NCBI GenBank assembly: GCA_035513215.1
Contig: DATKCK010000060.1
Span: 1-19,899 of the forward strand
DNA from: DATCZB01 sp035513215
GTDB taxonomy: Bacteria > Pseudomonadota > Gammaproteobacteria > Steroidobacterales > Rariloculaceae
DNA: 19,899 bases
Reading direction: 5' to 3'
The notes below the pieces were generated by a model. That model saw nothing but the letters and a program-made list of their open reading frames with translations, was not told the DNA's origin and did not search any database. Made by a program: the position numbers and the translations under genes. Position 1 is the first letter of the stretch. Every line of letters starts with the position of its first letter. Below, in pieces: positions 14,624 to 19,899 of this stretch.

Positions 14624-15718
14624 TTGAAGTACCGCGACGTCGAGGTCGCCGAGCTCAGGCGGCGCATCGCGCGCCTTACCGAAGAAGCGAAACGGAACGA
14701 GGAGACGTGGAAGCGCTCCCAGCGGCGCGAGATGGCGCTGCTCGAGGCCGAGGACCTGCCAGCGCTTTTCGCGCTTCTGACCACGGGCCTGCGCCGGGGC
14801 TACCGGCTCGATGCCACGAGTGTCGCGATCGCGGACCCGGACCACGAAATCCGCAACCTCCTGCGCGGCCAGGGAGAAGAGCCCGACGCGCTCGACAGCG
14901 TCCTGTTCGTCGATACGGTCGGCGCGCTCGCTCCGAAGCTTGGATCGCGAGCCCGTCCGTGGCTCGGCGAGTTCAGCGAGCGGCTGCACCGCCCGCTGTT
15001 CGCGGACGGCCCCATGCTTGCCAGCGTGGCGCTTCTGCCGCTCGTCAGGCACGCGCAAGTCGTTGCCAGCCTGCACTTCGCCAGCAAGGATCCGGAGCGT
15101 TTCACGCCGACACATGCGACCGACTTTCTTCGCCATCTTGCCAGCATGGCGGCGTTCGGTCTGGAAAGCGCCGTGAACCGGGCGAAGCTCGTTCAGCGCG
15201 GCTTCACCGACGCGCTGACGGGCTGGCACAACCGCAGCTACCTCGAGACGCGGCTCGGCGAGGAGCTCGCGCGCAGCCAGCGCGAGCGGACGTCGCTCGT
15301 CTGCCTGATGCTGGACGTCGATCACTTCAAGCGCATCAACGACGATCACGGCCATGCCGCCGGCGACATCGTGCTTCGGGAAATCGCCGAGCGGATCGGC
15401 GCGGAGGTGCGCGGTTGCGACGTATCGGCGCGCTACGGCGGAGAGGAATTCATCGTGCTCCTGCCTCGCACGCAGCTCAACACCGGAAGCCTGCTTGCCG
15501 AGCGCATCAGGGCGGCGGTGTCGGCCAAGGCCTTCGGTATCGGCGTGCTCGATGAGCCGCTGGCCGTGACCGTATCTATCGGCCTCGCCCAGTTCCGGCC
15601 CCACGGGAGTCACGAGCATTCGGAAAGCCTCGCGCAGCGTCTCGTGGCTCAGGCCGACCGGGCGCTCTATGACGCAAAAGCGGCGGGACGAAACGCCGTC
15701 GCGCTTGCCGCCGCGTAA
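14624..15718 (+). CDS. Diguanylate cyclase with DUF484/GAF-like sensor domain
   Basis: This 364-residue protein makes the second messenger c-di-GMP from GTP. Residues ~5-45 are a charged coiled coil, and ~45-175 form a DUF484/GAF-like domain (LLEAEDLPALFALLTTGLRRGYRLDATSVAIAD.., LPLVRHAQVVASLHFAS). The GGDEF domain (~190-360) starts at DALTGWHNRSYLETRL and contains LMLDVDHFKRINDDHGH and the active-site GGEEF at 272-276. The inhibitory I-site RxxD is present as RGCD (263-266), five residues before GGEEF, so product feedback is expected. The TTG start is chosen because AGGGGAAG lies about 7 nt upstream and the coding pattern begins there. There is no membrane segment, so it is cytoplasmic. It lies 159 nt after mrpD and may be separately transcribed. 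Confidence 0.9.
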   Translation: MKYRDVEVAELRRRIARLTEEAKRNEETWKRSQRREMALLEAEDLPALFALLTTGLRRGYRLDATSVAIADPDHEIRNLLRGQGEEPDALDSVLFVDTVGALAPKLGSRARPWLGEFSERLHRPLFADGPMLASVALLPLVRHAQVVASLHFASKDPERFTPTHATDFLRHLASMAAFGLESAVNRAKLVQRGFTDALTGWHNRSYLETRLGEELARSQRERTSLVCLMLDVDHFKRINDDHGHAAGDIVLREIAERIGAEVRGCDVSARYGGEEFIVLLPRTQLNTGSLLAERIRAAVSAKAFGIGVLDEPLAVTVSIGLAQFRPHGSHEHSESLAQRLVAQADRALYDAKAAGRNAVALAAA

Positions 15719-15745
15719 CACTTGTCTTGCGTCGGAATTATCGAA

Positions 15746-15786
15746 CGGCGATCGACGTTGCGGGCCTCGCCTCGCCGTCGATGCCG
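15746..15786. terminator. Hairpin in the convergent gap, possible bidirectional terminator
   Basis: CGGCGATCGACG (15746-15757) pairs with CGTCGATGCCG (15776-15786), an 11-bp stem with one bulged base and an 18-nt loop. It sits between the stops of the convergent cyclase and hydrolase genes. There is no T-run on either side. Confidence 0.3.
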
Positions 15787-15801
15787 CGGCAAGCCGTCGA
15801 A

Positions 15802-17187
15802 TCAGAATTCGACAGCGGCGGCGTCGGCCAGAATGATGTCGCGGTAAACCGGTAGCGACCAGCCTTCCGCCTCCAGCTCGTTCAGGCGATCCTCGAAGTC
15901 CTTGCGGTAACTGCGCGGACTGTCGTAGAGCTCCTCGAGCTTCTCCGCCGGGAACGGCAGCTGGTAAGCGCTCAGACGGCACATGATCTCGGCGCCGACG
16001 CCGGGATTCGCGGCGACGTAGTCGCTGACGACCGCGGGCAGCGGCTCCGCCGCCACGTTGACCGGCCGGTAGCTTGCGATCGGCACGTCGACATAGGGAT
16101 TGCGAACGCCGCCGACGGGATTGCCGTTATCGTCGAGCACCATCTGGCTGCCGTCGTTCTCGACGTTGCGGTCGATCCAGATGCGTTCGCCGCGCGGCGG
16201 GATCACGCCCTCGTCGACCCAGCGCATCAGATGATGCAGGCCGACGGCGAAATAGGCCTGCGTCGGATAGGTGCTGAGCGGATTGACGCACGGGTTCGGC
16301 AAGAGCCGGACGTTGTCGCGGGAATCGACGTGGCCGATGCCTGAGAACTCGTAGAGCCGGTACTGATCGCCCGGCTCATCGCCGTCGTTGCGGCGCGTGA
16401 CGTTGCTCTGGACCTCGTGCATCGTCGGGATGTGGACGACGGGCACGTCGATCCGCGAGATGTCCGAGCCGGTGGACGTCGGGTAGTAGCCGTCGTAGAT
16501 GTGACGCATATCGGGCGTCCGGTAGCGCGGATGCACGGCGAGGTAGTTGATCAGCGTCCCCGCGCTCATCGACGTGCCGCCGAGGACCATCTTGCGAACC
16601 TCGAGCCCGCCCATCGGGCCGTCGTCGCTTTTGATCAGGGCGCCGACCTGCGCCAGGATGTCGTTCGCCTGGCCATTGCCGATCGAAAGCTCGTCGTAGC
16701 GCTCGGCGTTGAGGTCGACGAACTGCTGCGGCGACGTCGTCAGGATCTCGACGGCCGCGTGGCCGGCACTCATTGTATAGAGGCTCGTGTACTCGAACGC
16801 GTGCGCCGCGCCGCTCGAGTGCATCGACTCGGCCAGGACGAGCCCGCTGTAGTCGGTATCGCTGCCCGGCCGGCGGATCACGAGACGCGTCGTGTAGGGC
16901 TCGCCGTTGGCCGTGCCGGAGACGAAATACTCGAGCGTCAGATAACCGAAATCGCGCGGCGTATAGCCCGGCGAGTGCGACGGCGCCGAGTCGAACATCG
17001 GCCCCGGGCTCGTCACGGGCTTCCAGCTATCGGGCAGGCTCACGGCTTCGGGGCGCACCGGCGTGCCGCCGCCGGACTGTCCGCGTCCGCCCGGTCCGCC
17101 GGGCTGGGCCAACACCGTGCCTGCAAGTATGAGCGCGGCGGCGCCGACGATCAGCGCCAACGATTCCCTAATCGCCGCCTTTGGCAT
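15802..17187 (-). CDS. Secreted alpha/beta hydrolase (Abhydrolase_10-like)
   Basis: This is a 461-residue exported hydrolase of unknown substrate. The ATG at 17187 follows an AGGGGGAACAGGAA ribosome region and begins a typical signal peptide (MPKAAIRESLALIVGAAALI.., cleavage probably after VLA at about residue 27). The mature N-terminus is a Gly/Pro-rich linker. The fold shows a nucleophile motif GTSMSAG with S206 as likely nucleophile, and FSGIGHVD with H286 as likely catalytic His. This arrangement, and motifs such as YTPRDFGYLTLEYFVSGTA and VLAESMHSSGAAHAFEY, fit the 'alpha/beta hydrolase domain-containing' family as I recall it. An open frame to 17256 exists but lacks the signal peptide logic. 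It follows the LigM-like gene by 116 nt on the same strand, so an aromatic ester is a possible but unproven substrate. Confidence 0.75.
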   Translation of the reverse strand: MPKAAIRESLALIVGAAALILAGTVLAQPGGPGGRGQSGGGTPVRPEAVSLPDSWKPVTSPGPMFDSAPSHSPGYTPRDFGYLTLEYFVSGTANGEPYTTRLVIRRPGSDTDYSGLVLAESMHSSGAAHAFEYTSLYTMSAGHAAVEILTTSPQQFVDLNAERYDELSIGNGQANDILAQVGALIKSDDGPMGGLEVRKMVLGGTSMSAGTLINYLAVHPRYRTPDMRHIYDGYYPTSTGSDISRIDVPVVHIPTMHEVQSNVTRRNDGDEPGDQYRLYEFSGIGHVDSRDNVRLLPNPCVNPLSTYPTQAYFAVGLHHLMRWVDEGVIPPRGERIWIDRNVENDGSQMVLDDNGNPVGGVRNPYVDVPIASYRPVNVAAEPLPAVVSDYVAANPGVGAEIMCRLSAYQLPFPAEKLEELYDSPRSYRKDFEDRLNELEAEGWSLPVYRDIILADAAAVEF

Positions 17188-17227
17188 TTCCTGTTCCCCC
17201 TGCGCGAAAAAATGAACGTATGCGCAG

Positions 17228-17256
17228 ATATTAGCTATTCGGCGGGCGCCGGTCAC
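17228..17256 (-). promoter_or_regulatory. Sigma-70-like promoter candidate for the alpha/beta hydrolase
   Basis: On the minus strand GTGACC (17251-17256) and TAATAT (17228-17233) are 17 nt apart, each with four matches to consensus. The start would be about 33 nt before the ATG at 17187. If real, the hydrolase can be expressed independently of the upstream O-demethylase gene. Confidence 0.35.
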
Positions 17257-17262
17257 CCAGTG

Positions 17263-17293
17263 CCGGAGAGACGCCCCGGAGAGGCGCCGGAGA
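17263..17293. repeat. Three short CCGGAGA repeats between ligM-like and hydrolase genes
   Basis: CCGGAGAG occurs at 17263-17270 and 17276-17283, with CCGGAGA again at 17287-17293, spaced 13 and 11 nt. It lies just beyond the stop of the LigM-like gene and upstream of the hydrolase promoter candidate. It could be regulator sites or simple GC-rich drift. Confidence 0.3.
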
Positions 17294-17303
17294 CTAGCTG
17301 CTG

Positions 17304-18710
17304 TCAGACCTTGCCTTCGGCGCGCCAGCCGTCGGCTGCGTAGGACTCGCGGACGACCGCAGCGTAAGGCACGGGACTGACCACGGCGCGAATCTCGATC
17401 TGCTTGTGCCGCTCGACGGTGGCCTTCTCCGTGCCGCCGTTCGGCTCGCCCCAGATCAGCGTGACCTCGGTGCCGATATCGACATCCGGATCGACGATGC
17501 CGAGCGACAGCATCGAACGCTCGTTGTAGCTATAACCCGCGAACATCGATGCGCCGACGACCTTGCCGTTACGCACGATCTTGTCGAACGATGCCGAGCC
17601 ATAGTTCGAGAGCGGCCAATCGATGTACTTGTAGTGATCCTGCCCCGGCTCGAGCATCGAGCGGAAGACCTTGGCGACGTCATCGGCGTTCCAGGCGAAG
17701 GTCACTTTGTGCCGCTGCGGCTGATCCTCGATCTTCTCGAGCGCCTTGCGGCCGATGAAGTCGTGATCGAATTTGACGAACGGACCGTAGCCGATCTCAT
17801 ACGGCGTAACGTAGTAATCCTCGATGTTGTCGGACTCGAAACTGCCCGCCAGCGAGCCCGTTGCCTCGTAAGACGTCGCCGGCAGCCACTCGCGGTAGGC
17901 CTTCATCTCCTTGCCCGTATAAACAGCGGGAAGCGGCGACGGAATCCAGCCGGACTCGAGCGTGTTCGTCGGGTATGCGCGGGACCCCACGTGCAGCAGG
18001 CCGAAATCCTTGCCGGCCTCGAGGATCGCCTCGCGGATCTCCTCGCGCTCCTCGTAGGGGCCAAAGATCTCGAGCCCCGGGGCGCCGGCCATGCCGTGAC
18101 GCAGCGTCCGGACCTTGCGGCCAGAGATGTTCATCGTCGACATGTGGAAGAACCTGAGCTGCTCGAGCTTGCCGCCATGCAGCTTCTCGATGACGTCCCA
18201 GGCGTTCGGGCCCTGGATCTGGTAACGATAGAGAATTCGGTTGACGGCCCGGCCTTTCGGGTTGCCCGGCGAGCGGTCGTCCTTGACGATCTCGACGTCG
18301 TAGCCGCCGGTCGCCGCGTGATACTCGATCCAGTTGGCAGACGGCGCGCGGCCGACGAAGAGGACGTTTGCCTCTTCGAGATGAAACAGAATCCCGTCGC
18401 CGATGACGTGGCCGTCGTAGCTACAGGGAACGTATTGCTTGGCGCGATTGACGGGAAAATTCTTGAACGTGTTGATCGCCGTATCGGAGCAGAGCTTCAC
18501 GGCATCGGGCCCTTTGATATAGATATCGCACATGTGATGCGACTGATCGAAAAGGACGGCCGTCTCGCGCCAGGCCTGCTGCTCGGAGCGCCAGTTCGAG
18601 TACTCCGATGGCACGACCGGATAAACGTAAGCGCCGATTTTCGAATTTCGAAGAAGGTCGACCGGGTCGCCGACTTCCTGCAAGAGCTGCTCCAGGCTTC
18701 GCTGACTCAT
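17304..18710 (-). CDS. ligM: LigM/DesA-type tetrahydrofolate-dependent aryl O-demethylase
   Basis: This is a 468-residue GcvT/aminomethyltransferase-family protein. Relatives LigM (vanillate and 3-O-methylgallate) and DesA (syringate) of Sphingobium SYK-6 transfer the aryl methyl group to tetrahydrofolate, releasing catechols for ring cleavage. Long stretches match LigM from memory: LRNSKIGAYVYPVVPSEYSN, FDQSHHM, AKQYVP, HVIGDGI, VGRAPSANW, IQGPNAWDVIEKLHGG, RTLRHGMAGAPGLEI, ESGWIPSPLPAVYTG, NIEDYYVTPYEIGYGPFVKF. Length also agrees. Y246 in VGSRAYP aligns with the Tyr I remember as catalytic in LigM (Tyr247). There is no signal peptide, so it is cytoplasmic. The ATG at 18710 starts divergently from the amidohydrolase gene. 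DmdA, a DMSP demethylase in the same superfamily, is the main alternative, but these motifs favour aryl ethers. Confidence 0.85.
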   Translation of the reverse strand: MSQRSLEQLLQEVGDPVDLLRNSKIGAYVYPVVPSEYSNWRSEQQAWRETAVLFDQSHHMCDIYIKGPDAVKLCSDTAINTFKNFPVNRAKQYVPCSYDGHVIGDGILFHLEEANVLFVGRAPSANWIEYHAATGGYDVEIVKDDRSPGNPKGRAVNRILYRYQIQGPNAWDVIEKLHGGKLEQLRFFHMSTMNISGRKVRTLRHGMAGAPGLEIFGPYEEREEIREAILEAGKDFGLLHVGSRAYPTNTLESGWIPSPLPAVYTGKEMKAYREWLPATSYEATGSLAGSFESDNIEDYYVTPYEIGYGPFVKFDHDFIGRKALEKIEDQPQRHKVTFAWNADDVAKVFRSMLEPGQDHYKYIDWPLSNYGSASFDKIVRNGKVVGASMFAGYSYNERSMLSLGIVDPDVDIGTEVTLIWGEPNGGTEKATVERHKQIEIRAVVSPVPYAAVVRESYAADGWRAEGKV

Positions 18711-18783
18711 TCGCTTTTTCTCAACCTCTCCGTGATGATTCGTTCCGAGGGGCGTTTTGGATGCTGCGGATGATCATTGGCCG

Positions 18784-18818
18784 GCCGCCCCGCCGAAGGG
18801 CGGCAATCCTAGCATAAT
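18784..18818. promoter_or_regulatory. Inverted repeat and -10-like element in the divergent ligM/decarboxylase promoter region
   Basis: GCCGCCC (18784-18790) and GGGCGGC (18798-18804) form a perfect 7-bp inverted repeat with a 7-nt spacer, followed by CATAAT (18813-18818), 5 of 6 to the -10 consensus for the plus-strand gene. No good -35 exists; the inverted repeat occupies its place, as expected for a regulator site. The plus-strand leader would be about 35 nt. The whole gap is 18711-18859. Confidence 0.35.
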
Positions 18819-18859
18819 GGCGCGTCCGGCACAGAACGAGTCTAAGAAGAGGAGAACGC

Positions 18860-19834
18860 ATGCGGGGCAAGATCGCCTTCGAGGAGCACTTCGCAGTCGA
18901 GGAAACGCTTGAACAAACGAAGGCATTTGCCGGAGATTCAGGCCAATTTGACGAGTTCACGCGCCGGATACTCGATCTCGGCCGCGAGCGTCTCGACGGA
19001 ATGGACGCGACGGGTATCGGGTTCGCACTACTGTCGCTCAATGCGCCGGGCGTGCAGCGGATATTCGATCGCGTCGAGGCGCTCGACGTGGCGCAGAAGG
19101 CGAACGAGACTATGGCCGCCGCGGTCGCCGCGCATCCCGATCGCTATGCGGCGCTCGCGGCCCTGCCGATGCACGACGCGAAGACGGCCGGCGACGAGCT
19201 CAGACGCTCGGTCGTGACGCTCGGCTTCAAGGGCTGCATGGTCAACGGGTTTCAGCAGGCCGGCAACGCGGACACGGTCAAGTACTTCGACCTGCCCGAG
19301 TACCGCGACTTCTGGGCCGTCGTCGCCGAGCTCGACGTACCGTTCTATCTGCACCCGCGAATGCAGATCGCCTCACGTGCCGAGAGCTACGAAGGGCACC
19401 CGTGGCTCATGAGCGCGCCCTGGGGATTTGCGGTCGAGACTTCGATCCATGCGCTGCGCCTTTGCGGCTCAGGGCTATTCGACGAGTTCCCGAATCTAAA
19501 GATCTGCCTCGGTCATCTCGGCGAGAACATTCCTTTCGGCCTCTGGCGCATCGATGCGCGGATGCGGTTCTCGCCGCGCGGCTACCGCGGCAAGCGTCCG
19601 CTCGGCGACTACTTCCGCGAGCACTTCCACATCACGACGAGCGGGAACTTCAACGACGCCGCGTTTCGCTGTACGCTCGACGTCATCGATCACGACAAGA
19701 TCTACTTCTCGGCCGACTATCCGTTCGAGAAGATGGAAGACGCGGCCGACTGGTTCGACGCGACGGACGTGATCACGGAGGATCAGAAGCGCGCGATCGG
19801 ACGCGACAACGCCAGCCGCCTGTTCGGGCTCTGA
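18860..19834 (+). CDS. Amidohydrolase-family aromatic acid decarboxylase (gamma-resorcylate decarboxylase-like)
   Basis: This is a 324-residue protein of the amidohydrolase_2/ACMSD-like group, which non-oxidatively decarboxylates hydroxybenzoates (reversibly in several members). Metal ligands and active-site residues are in the expected order: E8 and H10 in AFEEHFA, H165 in FYLHPR, H219 in LGHLGE and D286 in SADYPFE. That spacing is almost identical to gamma-resorcylate (2,6-dihydroxybenzoate) decarboxylase as I remember it (E8, H10, H164, H218, D287). Other shared motifs are LLSLNAPGVQ, VNGFQQ, EGHPWL and HITTSGNF. LigW (5-carboxyvanillate decarboxylase) is a more distant relative. A strong AGGAG site precedes the ATG. 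Divergence from a LigM-like gene suggests a methoxylated aromatic acid as substrate, but this is inference. The stop codon touches the terminal inverted repeat. Confidence 0.85.
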   Translation: MRGKIAFEEHFAVEETLEQTKAFAGDSGQFDEFTRRILDLGRERLDGMDATGIGFALLSLNAPGVQRIFDRVEALDVAQKANETMAAAVAAHPDRYAALAALPMHDAKTAGDELRRSVVTLGFKGCMVNGFQQAGNADTVKYFDLPEYRDFWAVVAELDVPFYLHPRMQIASRAESYEGHPWLMSAPWGFAVETSIHALRLCGSGLFDEFPNLKICLGHLGENIPFGLWRIDARMRFSPRGYRGKRPLGDYFREHFHITTSGNFNDAAFRCTLDVIDHDKIYFSADYPFEKMEDAADWFDATDVITEDQKRAIGRDNASRLFGL

Positions 19835-19899
19835 AATGGGGTCAGACCCCTTTCAGGTTCGGGCCAAAGCTCGAACCTGAAAGGGGTCTGACCCCATTT
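19834..19899. repeat. Perfect inverted repeat with 28-bp arms at the window end
   Basis: The arms 19834-19861 and 19872-19899 are exact reverse complements, separated by a 10-nt loop. The core GGGGTCAGACCCCTTTCAGGTT is shared with the element at 238-343. The first arm begins on the last base of the decarboxylase stop codon. Such a structure can act as a transcription terminator and mRNA 3' stabiliser, and is REP/REPIN-like. The window ends exactly at the arm end, so further extension is unknown. Confidence 0.93.

Noticed and set aside
12865..15555. 896-codon plus-strand open frame across mrpD and the cyclase
   Set aside because: Arg/Ala-rich out-of-frame translation running through two genes with clear domains in the other frames.
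13934..15982. 682-codon minus-strand open frame covering the end of mrpD and the cyclase gene
   Set aside because: It lies antisense to two well-supported genes and shows no recognisable motif; the high GC content removes stop codons in this frame.
17188..17256. Longer N-terminus for the alpha/beta hydrolase starting at 17256
   Set aside because: It would bury the signal peptide, and the promoter candidate lies inside this stretch.
18860..19834. Calling the amidohydrolase LigW (5-carboxyvanillate decarboxylase) because of the LigM neighbour
   Set aside because: Its start at AFEEHFA, its spacing and its motifs fit gamma-resorcylate decarboxylase better; LigW as I remember it has a longer N-terminal region and different motifs.

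Overview
The window looks like chromosomal DNA from a high-GC proteobacterium, most likely a gammaproteobacterium. The reasons are an EF-G of the second (EF-G2) type known from Shewanella and Vibrio, tightly packed operons and strongly GC-biased third codon positions. No ribosomal RNA, tRNA, CRISPR array, transposase or phage gene was seen. Genes cover almost everything, and no gene-free stretch exceeds about 220 bases.

Layout: (1) 1-343 holds the 3' end of a sensor histidine kinase and a composite inverted repeat lying between its stop codon and that of the convergent EF-G2 gene. (2) 345-4103, minus strand, holds EF-G2 (fusA-like, with its own extended -10 promoter), a HEM4/uroporphyrinogen-III-synthase-like protein and a YjdF/DUF2238-like membrane protein. 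(3) 4321-8352, plus strand, holds a P2-type cation ATPase (CtpF/PacL-like), then an ECF sigma factor overlapping its membrane anti-sigma factor. (4) 8430-14464 is an eight-gene Mrp-type Na+/H+ antiporter operon: a small membrane protein, a first NuoM/MrpD-like subunit, then E, F, G, a fused MrpA-C-terminal/MrpB subunit, C and D, with no full-length MrpA. (5) 14624-15718 is a DUF484-like/GGDEF diguanylate cyclase. (6) 15802-19834 holds a secreted alpha/beta hydrolase and a LigM-type tetrahydrofolate-dependent O-demethylase on the minus strand, and a divergent gamma-resorcylate-decarboxylase-like amidohydrolase, probably for aromatic catabolism. (7) 19834-19899 is a perfect inverted repeat of the same family as the one at the left end.

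Two things deserve most attention. First, a bipartite motif GGA(A/T)TAA-N13-GCGTA(T/C)AT occurs with identical spacing just upstream of the ECF sigma gene and just upstream of the Mrp operon. It resembles an ECF promoter, so the sigma/anti-sigma pair may control itself and the antiporter. With the cation ATPase this would make an ion- or envelope-stress module. Second, a GGGGTCAGACCCCTTTCAG repeat family sits directly against gene stop codons at both ends of the window and forms long hairpins between (or predicted to be between) convergent genes.

All assignments come from reading the sequence and from remembered family features; no database search was run.
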